From: Tetracentron sinense
Lineage: Eukaryota; Streptophyta; Magnoliopsida; Trochodendrales; Trochodendraceae
Assembly: GCA_015143295.1 (NCBI GenBank)
Contig: CM026554.1
Coordinates: 49,846,627-49,910,626 of the forward strand
Direction of reading: 5' to 3'
Length of the DNA: 64,000 bases
Made by a program: the position numbers and the translations under genes. Of the stretch, positions 35,475-46,681 are shown piece after piece. Position 1 is the first letter of the stretch, and every line of letters begins with the position of its first letter. The notes below the pieces were generated by a model. It did not search any database and had not been told where the DNA came from. It was given only the letters and a program-made list of their open reading frames with translations.

Positions 35475-37800
35475 TGTGAGCATGGATTTTTCGACCCACT
35501 TTCACATTTGTGGTTTGACTAAGAGTCACCACCTATTCATTCTTAGGGATAGGTCCCGGATTGATTTGGATAAGGCAAATGATTTATTAGAGTTAGGGTA
35601 AGCGGTTCGATTAAGTCATGGGGAAGGTGTTAGGCACCCCAAGACCCCCATTTTGCAATGGTTACCTACTCCCTAAATTTAAGCCAAATTTAATCTCAAT
35701 ATTAATTAAAATGTCTAAATGTTTAATCAAATGCTAATCCAGTGAAGAAAGAAAGCTAGATGGGCTAGGGTCGAACCCGGGTTGGGTTGCCTACGTACTC
35801 ACATTGGGGTGAGATCAGACCGAGCGTAGTTCTGGCACATGAGCCCGTGCCAAGGCTAAGGGTGCGTGTGTGTGTGCATAAGGTGGTCAAGGGTCTAGCC
35901 TAGGGGCTAGGTTTAGTTGACCGGGTTGGTCAAGTGCAAGGTCTAGGTCTAACCGCGGTTAGAAGGGTGTTACCCATGGTTGAGTAGGCTAACCAAGATC
36001 TAGCAAGCATGTTTTTGGTCTTTTGGTATTTTTAGATTTTTTTGGTATTTTGAGATTTTATAATGTTTTTGGTATTTTGAGATTTTATCATGTTTTTTTT
36101 TTTGGATTTTCATATAGGTGAGATTTCGGCAAACTTAACTAAAGTCAAATTTAATTCAAGAGAAAGGCTAAGGAAAAGTTAGGCTAAAAGATTATATTTA
36201 GGACATAAAGAGGGGTGTGCATTGTGAATAGTAAATGGTCTATTGCCAACACCTATTTTGTTGGATTGGTGTTGATAATAAATCAAATACCATTGTCTTT
36301 GATATGAGGTATTTTGGATTAAAGTCCTCTTTAAGTCCTTAGGTCCTTAAGTCATCATTTATCCATTCAAAATAGAACATGAAGAAAAAAGAAAGAAATG
36401 AAAAAGTGACAAGTGAAGAAAATGAAAACTCATCATCTTCTCTCTAATGTAGTCCCTTTACACCATTATGAATGATGTAATGAGATTCAACTATGAAAAT
36501 TGGAGTGATGATGAGTTTCCCAAATGATTCTAGAAGAAGGACTAGAATCAAAATGAAGAAACAAAATAAAAAAGAGAGGTATAGCTTTAGCTTCCACTCT
36601 CTATGGGCCTACCCATATCCACACTAGTGGGTACATATGAAAGAAAGAAATATTTACATGAGAGAAAAAAAAAGACATCTCCTTTCTTTTGAGGTGGGGT
36701 CCCTCTACACCATTAGATTGGTGTAGAGAGACCCAACTAAACTTGAGAAAAGAAAGGTCTTCCCAAATTATTCTAGAAGAAGACTACAAATAAAAAAAAA
36801 AAGATATGAACTAAAGAAGAAGATAAAGAATAAAAGGAAGAGTGCCTACTCCTCCAAGACTACTTCTCCAATGCTCCAAGATTTGATGAGTTTTTAGAGT
36901 CCACAAAGGAAGAGAGTTAGTGAAGAACTCTAGGCTTTTACTCCTAGAATTCTCTACACACTCTAAACCTTGGCTTCTTCTAACTTTCTTCAAGGCTAAA
37001 AAGAAATAAAAGGGGTGAGAGGAGGAAGAGCTAGGGTTTCCACTTGGGATTTTGGAGATGGAAGAAATGGCTTGTGAGGGTCTTGTATTTATAGAGGTTT
37101 CAAGGGGTTGTGGCAATTTGGTGATTAATAGAGGGTTGGGTGAGAAGAAGGGAGGTAATTGGTTGGTCAAAATTGATGTGGTTGGTGATTGGGTAATAAA
37201 AAAGGTATGTACTTGATGAGAAGTGATTGGGTGGTCAAAAGGAGTGTAAGAGAATTAATTATTTTGTAAGAGGTGTAAGAATGAGTTGTAAGAGGTGTAA
37301 GAGAGTATGGGAGGTGATTGGTTAGTCAAAAAGGTGTGTACTTGGTGAGAGATGATTGGGTGGTCAAAAAGGTGTGTAAACATAAAAATGGGGCTATTTG
37401 GGGTTTGAAGAAAAAATAAAAGGTCTTTTGTAGGAAAGTGGAAAGTGGACTTGGGTTAGTGGGTCTTGGATATGGGTTGAATGGATGTGGGTATGTGGAC
37501 TAGACCTTATGGATCATGGGTTGTTAGTAGATGGGTCATGGGTTATGGTTATTGGACTTTAACTATGGCAATTGGGCTTGGGCTATGGTAATTAGGCTTT
37601 CACTAAAGCAATTGAGTTTTGCCTAAGACAATTGGGTAATTAGGCTTGGCTACTTGGGCTTGGGTAATGGAATTAAGTAATTGGGCTTAATTGAGTTGTT
37701 TGGGTACAAGTTTGGCCAAATGGGCTTGGGCTTGGGTAAACCTTAGAGCATTTGAAGAAGTGGGAAGAGGGATAGGGGGTGCAAAAATAGGGTGCTTACA
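35475..37800 (+). mobile_element. Solo LTR, gypsy-type, with 5-bp target duplication
   Basis: It begins TGTGAGCATGG, ends GGTGCTTACA, and is flanked by tcaac on both sides (35470-35474 and 37801-37805). The first 450 bp (through GGGTTGCCTACGTACTCAC and GAGCGTAGTTCTGGCACATG) match 41400-41857 in inverse orientation. No internal region remains, as expected after LTR-LTR recombination. It inserted into DNA continuing from the MER3 fragment to the TATAACGACCCC repeat. Confidence 0.85.
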
Positions 37801-37805
37801 TCAAC

Positions 37806-39733
37806 TATAACGACCCCAAAATCCTACCTTGACCAAATAGGACCTTGGAGTCGTCACATTTCTTAAACTTGTTTAAATCTATGACATATAAGGCATACTA
37901 ACACGAGTCTTCAAAAATGAGGATGATAAAATTTCGATTATATAAAACCAAACCATCCTGTATAATGGTCATCTGCTCAACATAACAAAATCTAACCTAA
38001 ACAAAATAGTCTAGTACCATCTGCAAAGTAGTTTAATAAGAAACATTATCTAAAAGTCTATTACAATTCCTTTAAAACTGAACAACTAATTAGTAATAAG
38101 GATGACTATCTAAATCTCTAGCCTCCCCTTCAGGAAGCTCACCTTCTTCCGCGTAAACTTCCCCAGTCCAAGGCTCATCTTTTAGACTTGAAGACAATGA
38201 CAGATCTACTGAGTATGGAATACTCACTAGATAAACAAACTAACAACATAAGATAGCATGAGCAATAACAATATCATAACTTAGTTTATTTATGCTTAAT
38301 TATAATAGATTCATGTATCATAGGCATAATCAGAGTGTGAAGCATATAACATGTCACAACATCATCTTGACTCATGTACTTGTGTAACTTTTATTCATGA
38401 ACTTGAACTTAATATATGCATAGACTCATACATGCATGATTCATGGTGTGTTTGTCCCAACAATGCATAATCATAGTGTTTTGTCTCGACAATGCATAAT
38501 TCATTATGTTTTGTCCCGACAACTCATAATTCATTGTGTTTTGTAACATAGTTGCGGCAACACATAGAGTGATATGTTCGTAACTGGGGATCATTCTTTC
38601 ATGGCATAATTCGTAACATGTTCATGTCCAATGCATGCATGCTTATGAGACAAGTGAACTCATGAGACTTGAATACTTATCATGCAAGTGATCGTGTGCT
38701 CGAGTGTCGTGATTGGAATTCAAATGAGTCATCCCTTAGATTCCGATCTTCCGTTAGGAAACTTCTCTAGGTTACATCTCCCTAGTTAGAAAATTCCCAA
38801 CGTAGAAGATTTTTCTCTAAGATTTGGCCTACCCGGATGCCGATCACCATACAAGTAAATAAGGCATAATTTATCATGACAAACAATAATATCCATTAAA
38901 CTTAGTTTCTTAATAATCAATAGCATCATACTAGCATTCATCCTTCTTAAGCATTTTAACAAACACCTTGAGTGCGTTAATTATGGATATTTTGCCCTTT
39001 CACATTTTTAACCTTCCATTATACCATAATCCATCCATACAACCCAAACATAACCTACAACCATACATTCATCCCATCCTCACAATCTTCATATATTTCA
39101 TTCATAGTATAAAACCCATTTCCATCTCTAATAAGCTTAATCCATACATAACTAAAGAAAACATATAAGATCTTCACTTCTATCACTTATCTCATACTAA
39201 TATTCACAAAACATCATTAATATGATTGAGTTAGAGAGTTTATCGAACTTAGGGATCCTTCCCTTATATCCAAATCGCTCCCAAGATGATTTGGGAAGAT
39301 CTCCAAGCTTTCCTTGCAATTTCCAGGCTATCTCATTCTTCTCCAAGAAATTTCTCCCTCAAAACCTTAAGTTTCCTCATCTCTTGCCAAATTAAGTTAG
39401 AAATGGTTTAAAACCCTAAAACCTCGAAATAGAATCCCTATTTATAGCCCCAAGAGTTAAAAACCGAAAAAAAAAAAAACACAATTTTAAAGAAATCTGG
39501 GTGAGAGTGCGATCGATCACACCTTTGGTGCGATCTATCGCACTTAGACCCGAAAGAAACTCAAAAAACTCACCTGAATGTGATAGATCTAAGGTCCGTC
39601 ATCTTCATCCACCAGGCCCGCCTTCATCACTGCCACCTGCAGCCGCCACGCTCCAAGAACTCACCACTGTTGTCACCGTAGCAGAAGGGTATACTTCCCC
39701 CCTCTATTTTTTTTTTCTGTTGCTATCCTCATT
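37806..39733 (+). mobile_element. Second LTR-like segment (TATAACGACCCC start)
   Basis: The opening TATAACGACCCCAAAATCC resembles TGTAACGACCC starts of Ty3/gypsy LTRs. Near its end are the words GTGCGATCGATCACACC and GGTGCGATCTATCGCAC, often seen in such repeats. I found no matching partner or target duplication in this window. It appears cut on the left by the solo LTR and on the right by the inverted relative. Confidence 0.5.
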
Positions 39734-40019
39734 GTAAGGGACCCTTGGTCCCATTCTAGGGGTCTTATGTTATTTATTTTATTTTATTTTTTCTTTAACT
39801 TCAGTAGTTCAAAAACCATAGGCAGAGGGGTTTTCCTTGAGGCGTGGCCACAGGCACCACCACCCCCCACTGTGACAGCATTCCCTAGACGTTTAGGGGG
39901 GTCTTCAATCCGTGAGGAACCCCCCCTAGACTCTCATTGCTCAAGCACCACTAGCCAAAACTGTTTTTTTCTTTTTAAAAAAAAAAAAAAAGATTCAGCC
40001 TCCCACCTTTAACCCCAGT

Positions 40020-41160
40020 TTAACCATGGTTAGACTAGGCCCTGGTTGAAACCAGGGCCATGGTTAGACTCCCCACACTCCCAGATGCCTCATGTGCAAT
40101 TTCGGCCCCTAACTCTGCTGTTAACCATGGTTAAACAACCCCCAAAATATGGTCGACAGTGTGAGAAACAGTCTAAAGGAGCGACTTTGAGCCTCTGTGG
40201 GGTCCATGGCCTCCTCTTGGGCCCCACAAGGGCTCAAATTGTTTCCCACGTGGTAGGCTTCATAACCGTGGTCTCAGATCCTCTGGGGGTTGATCTCCGC
40301 GGTAAAATCGCTGCAAATTTTGAGAAAAATGCATTTAAAAAAAAAAAAATGTCATTTTATGTGAACTTCAACGGGGCAACTTTGGGCCTCCGTAGGGCCC
40401 ACACCCAACCTCCCCTTGGGCCTCACAAAGGCTCAAAATACTCCCTGCATGACAGGCTACCCACTGATAGTCTCAGATTCTCATGATTCCCTCGTTAACC
40501 ATGATTAAACTCACGTTAACTACGGTCAAAAAGGGGCGAAATGTTTTAGATTTTTTGCATTTGTTGAACTTTGTGAGGGCCTAGACCGGGTAGGAGGCCA
40601 GTCTAAGCCCAAGCATGGACCTTGGGCCTACTCTTGACTCTCCCTGAATCTTAACCATGGTTAAACTTACCCATGGTTAACCCTTAACCATGGTTAAACA
40701 TCCCATGAACTCAAACAATTCTGAAAAAATACCAAAAATTCACAAATATTCACTGGAATCCAGAAATGTCTTCTGTGACCACTTTCATTTTGGTTAGAGC
40801 CTTTAACCATGGTTAAACACTATGTTTGGTTAACTTTTAACCATGGTTAAACAGCCCTTAACCAGAAAAAATCTGGAAAGATGTTTAAAAATTTGAAAAT
40901 AATCTGAGAACCCTAAAAACGGTTCTTTTGGACCATTTAACCCTGGTTAAGACTCTTAACCATGGTGACCTCCCCCCTTAACCGTGGTTAAGCATCCTTA
41001 ACCACCGGAAAAAATCTGGAAAAATACCAAAAAAATCAAAAAAATTCAAAGAGACCAATAATACTGGCATTGGACTTGTTAACCCTGGTTAGCACCCCTA
41101 ACCATGGTTAATCACCTTTTTAACCCTGGTTAGCAACCCTAACCCTTGGTTAAAACACCA
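40020..41160. repeat. Cluster of TTAACCATGGTTAA palindromes
   Basis: I count five exact copies of the 14-bp palindrome (about 40121, 40651, 40683, 40803 and 40835) and about nine near copies, such as TTAACCCTGGTTAA and TTAACCGTGGTTAA, over 1.1 kb. Each half is GGTTAA, the core of the GT-1 element bound by trihelix factors. Confidence 0.85.
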
Positions 41161-41440
41161 TTGGGTCTACCGGGCCTCATCCCTTGGTATACCGGGCCTA
41201 ATTCAGGCCTACCGGGTCAAACCAGCCCACCTGGCTTCCCTTTGGGTCTACCGGGCCTCACCCCTTGGCCTATTAGGCCTAACTCAGGCCTATTGGGCCA
41301 AACCAGCTTACCAGGCTTCCCTCTTGGCCTACCGGGCCCAACCCTTGTCTACCGGATTTACTTTAGGCCTATCGGACCCAAACTATGTACTTTGACCAAT
41401 TCCGGTCAACCAAACCCTAGTCTACCGGACCAGGCCCATT
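41146..41440. repeat. Tandem CTACCGGGCC array
   Basis: GGTCTACCGGGCCTCA, GGCCTATTGGGCC and similar units of 20-25 bp repeat roughly a dozen times with drift. The P/G/L-rich frame it gives is an artefact of the repeat. Confidence 0.8.
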
Positions 41441-42497
41441 AGCCACCCTTGGTGCACACACACACACACCCCTACCCTTGGCATGGGCTCATGTGCCAGA
41501 ACTACGCTCGGTCTAATCTCACCCCAATGTGAGTACGTAGGCAACCCAACCCGGGTTCGGCCCTAGTTTAGGATTTTCTCTTTCTTACGATTAGCATTAC
41601 ATTAAATACTAAGACATTTGATTAAAATTGAGATTAATTTGGTTTAACCCTAGCAAGTAGGGAACCATTGAAAAATGGAAGTGTCGGAATGCCTAACCCC
41701 TTCCCCAGACTTAACCGAATCTCTTACCTTGACTTCGAACTGTAGACCAAGACCTTATCCAAATCCCGGAAACTTATCTATTCTAAATGAATAGGTGGCG
41801 ATTCTAAAATTCTCCCCGTGATATCAAATCAGAATTTCCTCGAAACCCGCACTCACACCTCTCTTACGCACACACTTGGGAGTCTAGGCAAGTAACATCA
41901 TCTCTGAAAAAAATTGTCACCCTCACAACTATCATCACCATCCTCTATTGCATTTCAACAGAGTATTAGAATAGTGGTGCTTGATTATGCCTTATAAGCA
42001 TCGGCTCGAAAGGCATAAGAATGCTTCCCTCTATTGAAGATGCGAAAATGTAAGATTTCCTACAAGAATTCCTGCAAGCCAAAGGGTTCCTATTATATAG
42101 CCAATATACACAAAAATAAAATAAAATTGATAGTAAGTCTAATGAAACAAATACTTAAATAAACTCTTAAACAAAAAAAATGCAAGACCAAAGAAGAGAT
42201 TTAGATGAAAGAAAGAGAACCCAAAGAGAGAATGAGATGAAAGAGAGTGAAGGTGAATAAGTTTGAATAGCTTATGTGGGTATTTTCATCATTTTAATTT
42301 CTAAGTCTCTCACATTCCCTTGTGAGACTTTCCTACAAACCAAAGCCTAAAATGTAAGTAGGAAAAGTCAGAACTTATTTATGGTATTTATTTAAACTTA
42401 GAGCCTATTTTTGGAAAATCCCAAAAAAGAATAAAAGTTTGATAGTAAGTCATGGAATATCTTCCATGGAAAAAGAGAAGCCGGACATAATTTGAGG

Positions 42498-43112
42498 GAG
42501 ACCGTTTGGCGTGTTCAACATGGCACACAGAGCATGTGTGCCCCTTACTAAATGATGTCATATGTCCCTAAAATCATTATACCCATTTTAATAAGATTGA
42601 CGCCGGCATCTTCCGTCCAAGTCATTATTTAAAAACAAAAAAGAAACCTCCCATCTTCCTTCTCTCTTCCCCTCTTCTACTTTTTCTTTTGCACAAAAGC
42701 AAAGCGGGGAAGAGAGAAGGGAGAGGGGAAGAGAGAGAAGAGGTAGGTACGGTTTCCTTCTTTTTGGCTTTTAGTAACCAGATTCCTTTTTGGTTTTCAA
42801 TAAGAGCAATGCAATGTCCACTTTCCTGCCATCCACTCTCCACTACTTTTATATAAGAAAACAAATTATTATTACATATTTTTATGGGTCCTATAACTTT
42901 TGCTTTGTCTTTTTATTTAAATTAAAAACAAATGAAAGAGTGGATGACCGGAAAATCGACATAGCATTGCTCTGTAAATAATGACTTGGACGGAAGGTGG
43001 TGCCGAAGTCAATCCTATTACAATGGGTATGATGATTTTAGGGACACATGACAACATTTAGTAAAGGGTACACATGATCTTGTGTGCCATGTTGCACACG
43101 GCAAACGGTCTC
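42498..43112. mobile_element. Mutator-type foldback element, 9-bp target duplication
   Basis: The long inverted arms (42498-42640 and 42974-43112) begin GAGACCGTTTGGCGTG and, inverted, GAGACCGTTTGCCGTG. They stay similar for about 140 bp. A perfect 9-bp duplication, aatttgagg, flanks it (42489-42497 and 43113-43121), which is the Mutator hallmark. The interior is non-coding, with GA-rich sequence at 42700-42745 and a nested MITE abutting the right arm. Confidence 0.93.
42803..42973. mobile_element. MITE with AGAGCAATGC ends, copy 2, nested in the Mutator element
   Basis: The ends AGAGCAATGCAATGTCC and, inverted, AGAGCAATGCTATGTCG pair on into CACTTTCCTGCCATCCACTC. It is the same family as 18725-18900. 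Confidence 0.85.
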
Positions 43113-43181
43113 AATTTGAGGGTGAGATATAAATGACTCTTATAAAAAGATGGTTTAAAAAGAAGACCAAAGGTTGTCGAA

Positions 43182-43531
43182 ATCGAATCACAGCCAATTG
43201 CGATTGAACTCAAGGAGAGTTCAATCCCATTCACAAGTCAACACGTCTCATTTTTAATCTTTGTTAACCATGGTTGAGATCTATGAATCTTTAGAGTTCG
43301 ACAATCTAATTTTAATTTTTAGAAATTCATTTTAAAAAAAATTCTACCTCAGGGTTAAAATTTGTTAACCCTAAGGTTAATTATTTTAATATATTTTCTT
43401 CTAAAAATCAAGGTTGAACCCTAAGGGTTAAGAAGTCTTAACGACAGTTAATTGGGATAAAAAGGAATGTGTTGACCTATGGGTACGATTGAACTCTCCC
43501 TAAGTTCAAACACAATTGGCTGTGATTCGAT
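43182..43531 (-). mobile_element. Core-sharing MITE (TIR type ATCGAATCACAGCCAATTG)
   Basis: About 45 bp of inverted ends: ATCGAATCACAGCCAATTG against CAATTGGCTGTGATTCGAT, continuing into GATTGAACTC/GAGTTCAATC. Inverted, the interior has the shared core AATTAACTGTCGTTAAGAC, CCTTGATTTTTAG, and TTAACCATGG on the far side. Length 350 bp. Confidence 0.9.
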
Positions 43532-43754
43532 CTCAAGGTTGCAACAGTTACAAAAGCTATGATGGATTGAGCAGTTGCAACTATTTGGTCCGATACACAA
43601 GACCCCTCAGGCCCTCACTCTCTCTCTCATCGTCTGATCCTAATCACCAAAGTTCTTGTATAGCTGCACGTGCCCCCAAAGAGTTGCCTAGTATGGGAAG
43701 AAATGCCTCTTTCACCCAAAAATTAAGAATCTTTCACCCAAAAATTAAGACTTT

Positions 43755-43900
43755 GAAGGGTTGTGATCACACCCCGCCTCTTGCTTCAATGGTGGGGTGT
43801 GGCCTTTCTCAAGTGTGAGGTCTCCGGATCTAATCCCACTGAGCGAGGAGTTGCAAGAGCTCCAATCCTCAAGCTAACCATTGACCACTAACCGTAAGGT
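43755..43900 (-). repeat. SINE-like repeat, copy 1
   Basis: On the minus strand: TACGGTTAGTGGTCAATGG, GGAGCTCTTGC, then GCAAGAGGCGGGGTGTG. The copy at 58150-58275 shares all these words. An A-box-like TGGTTAGCTTGAGG and a weak B-box-like GGGATTAGATCC hint at a tRNA-derived SINE; this is not certain. Confidence 0.5.
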
Positions 43901-43979
43901 AAATTACATCTGAACCCAAGAAAAAAGAAGGATTGCGACCAATGTGAAGAGCAAAGAGTTGCGCCCAAGGAAATCAAAA

Positions 43980-45261
43980 TCTATACTATTACTATAAAAC
44001 ATAGTTAGAGTGTTTCTATAGATGTCACATAGGTATTCCTATTGATGCCACGTAGGACTCCTCTTCATTTATGAGACCACCTCATCAAGTGGGACTCATT
44101 CTTTTTTCTCCTTCCAAAATTCTCTCTAATGCATTAATATCCTAACCGCTTCTAAAATCTAAGGAGTTCTCTCTCATAACTCCCTCACCCATGTTCTCTC
44201 ACATGCATACGTTTCTAAAATATAAGCAGTTTTCTCTCATAACTCCCCCACCCCCCACTTTACATTCTCTACAGTAACCTCCCCCCACCCCCACTGTACA
44301 ATTGTGCAATTAAGGCATTTCAGTTAGGTTCTCCAACGGTTACCTATTGAAACGTCCAAGTAACCTTTCCTACCTACAAATGTAATCTTTTTATTTGTGG
44401 TTAATTTGATTCATAGTCATCATGTAATCTCTCCGATTTCTGGATTGAGTGATGGAATCTCTGCCAAAATCCGTATAACCAACTTGGAGTCTTCTTGAAT
44501 TTTACTCTTTGGCCATTGATGTTTATATCAATTCTTGGATTTATTTTATTTGTTCATCATGCAGGGAAAGAAGCTAAAATCAAGCCTCAAGTTGAGTAGC
44601 CCCATTGAAAATACAACTGTTTTCAATATTTTGGATTCACCAAGGCAGCCCCTCTCGCCTTTGCACCTCAATTCTCCTTATCAGTCTAGAATGCATAAGA
44701 GGTAAGAAAATGATCACAGAACAAAATCTGCCTTTTTATCTCTTTCCTTTCATTTCTTATTTTCTTTTTATTATTTCAGTATATGTTCTAAGTAAGGAAA
44801 TGGTGGAGATTACAACAATGAACCCCCTCACGGGACTAAATCCTAGACCAAACGGATTTCCAACTCTAAGCAATCTACTCATGTTTTTGTAGTAGGATTT
44901 TTTATATTTAAAGGTCAGGTTTTATTTTGTCATATTTTTTTTTATTTAGGAGTGTGGCAACCAGATTTATTCCCCCTCAATCTATCATAATTTCTCAATG
45001 GATTGAAACCCTTTGTCCTCTCCTTAAATCATTATATGGGGTGTCTTTCATGTATCACCTCAATGCTAATCCCGCTTCTCTCTCTCCATAGATTTTCATT
45101 TCTTCGTATTTGTTAAATGGAATGCATAGCAAGATCATAAATGAAAGATTTATTAGTACTAAATAATAATTAATTTTGATTTTTTTTAAAGAAGGGGAAT
45201 AACTTTTTTACTATTATATCCATTTTTTGGGATTTCCGTGCACGCACGGGTTTCTTACTAG
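43980..45261 (+). mobile_element. Non-autonomous Helitron, 1282 bp
   Basis: The 5' end is TCTATACTATTACTATAAAA. The 3' end has the hairpin CCGTGCACGCACGG (45236-45249) eight bases before the terminal CTAG (45258-45261). It sits between A (43979) and T (45262), the Helitron target. No Rep/helicase is present. An exon-like piece is at 44565-44701. Confidence 0.92.
44565..44701 (+). pseudogene. Exon-like host gene piece carried in the Helitron
   Basis: The stretch runs from an acceptor (CATCATGCAG) to a strong donor (AG|GTAAGA) and has one open frame of 45 codons containing SSPIENTTVFNILDSPRQPL and SPYQSRMHKR. Such clean exon bounds inside a Helitron point to gene capture. I do not recognise the parent gene. 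Confidence 0.5.
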
Positions 45262-46681
45262 TGGATGATATAAAATAAAGAAAGAATTCTTTAAATGTAT
45301 TGCCCAAGCACCTAAAATGACTCTGGGACTGCCACATGTCCTCTTGGGTGCTTGGGGTATAATTAGATTAGTCAGATTATAAGGTTATTATGGCCTTATA
45401 AAAGCCTATTAAAAAAATTATTTTAAAAATTCTTGAAAATCTTTATACTCTTAAAGTAGAAGGAATGGTACTAATAAAAATGCACGTGCAAGTAAGATTT
45501 GTTAAAATTAATTTTTAAATATATATATATATATATTTATTTATTTATTTATTTATAAAAGAAAGTATATTCATTAAGAATTTATTAATGAGTAATTACC
45601 TGATTTCAGGGGTTTATAAGGCGTTTGATTACAAAATTTATGTAAACTTTATTTAGACAAAAGTGATATGTTTTAATTTTATATACGATATAAGGGATGA
45701 GGAAAGACACAAAAGCTTTACAAAATCAAATGGAGGGAATAAAATAAAAATAAACAAGTATTTGTTTTAATTTTATATACTAAATAAGGGGCATTTCTCA
45801 GTGATTTTTTTCTTGGTCTAAATACCATCAGTTCAATACAAAAGGGGAGCTCCTCTTCAACGTGGTGAAGCATAGCTCCAATTCATATTAAGCCTATTAT
45901 CTTAGGTAGATTATATGAAATTTGTATTTGTATATGTAATTCTTTTTTAGGACTACTAAGTTATATCTCACCACTGATGGTAGATATCAAAATGTGATTT
46001 TTGCAATCAAGAAGTTATTAGAATTTTGTGTCTGGCTTTATATGGTAGTTTTCAAGCTACTAAATGAGCCAACTTTTAGAAAAAAGAAATTATTAACAAG
46101 GAATAAACTCGCATGTACATGGCCCATGTGACAGCAACATGAAGGAAATTTGTGTTAGTATAACATGCAACATGTCACTGTTATTTGAAGGATCTACAGT
46201 GTTGGATAATCAGTTTCGGAAATGAAATTACATGTAGGCAAACCAAATTAATTACGGATGTTCTAGTAAACTTGGTTTAACAACTAACAGAGGAGGTGAC
46301 ATGGTTTGAAAATATCCCAAAGGAAGCATTGCTTGTTAAAGCTGAAGTACTTGGCTGTTTATACCTCCTTCCTACCAAGAAAAAAAGGCAAGGGATTCAT
46401 CACTTTCGCTAAAATCCTGCCATGAAATGCATGATTATCATCTATTATACATGTATGATTAAGCTAAAGATCTTTACTGCCTTATCTCTGTATTTTCACC
46501 TCTGAATTTATGCTAGAAATGTTAAACTGAAGTTCTGACTCTTGAAGCCAACATCAAGGTGATACTACCCTAAACTGCTTAAACATATATGTATGATAGA
46601 GTTGAGCTATATCATCTCAAGGACTGCTCATCTACGAAAATGAGGGCTACCATGGATTGGATTTCATATCATGTAAGCTTT
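45262..46681. other. Intergenic stretch downstream of FTSH6
   Basis: Only AT-rich sequence with a TA/TTTA microsatellite at about 45518-45555. The FTSH6 3' UTR should occupy the part nearest 46681. Confidence 0.5.

Larger units (their letters stand above)
39734..41857 (-). mobile_element. Inverted relative of the solo LTR, with GGTTAA palindromes
   Basis: On the minus strand it begins TGTGAGTGCGGGTTTCGAGG at 41857 and shares about 450 bp with the start of the solo LTR at 35475. Its proposed end at 39734 (TGTAAGGGACCC on the plus strand) mirrors the solo LTR end, but the flanks ctcat and cctct do not match, so this boundary is tentative. The distal half differs from the first copy and carries the TTAACCATGGTTAA cluster and the CTACCGGGCC array. 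Confidence 0.6.

Noticed and set aside
41146-41442. Proline/glycine-rich 98-codon frame resembling a collagen-like protein
   Set aside because: Produced by the CTACCGGGCC tandem array in an LTR-derived segment.
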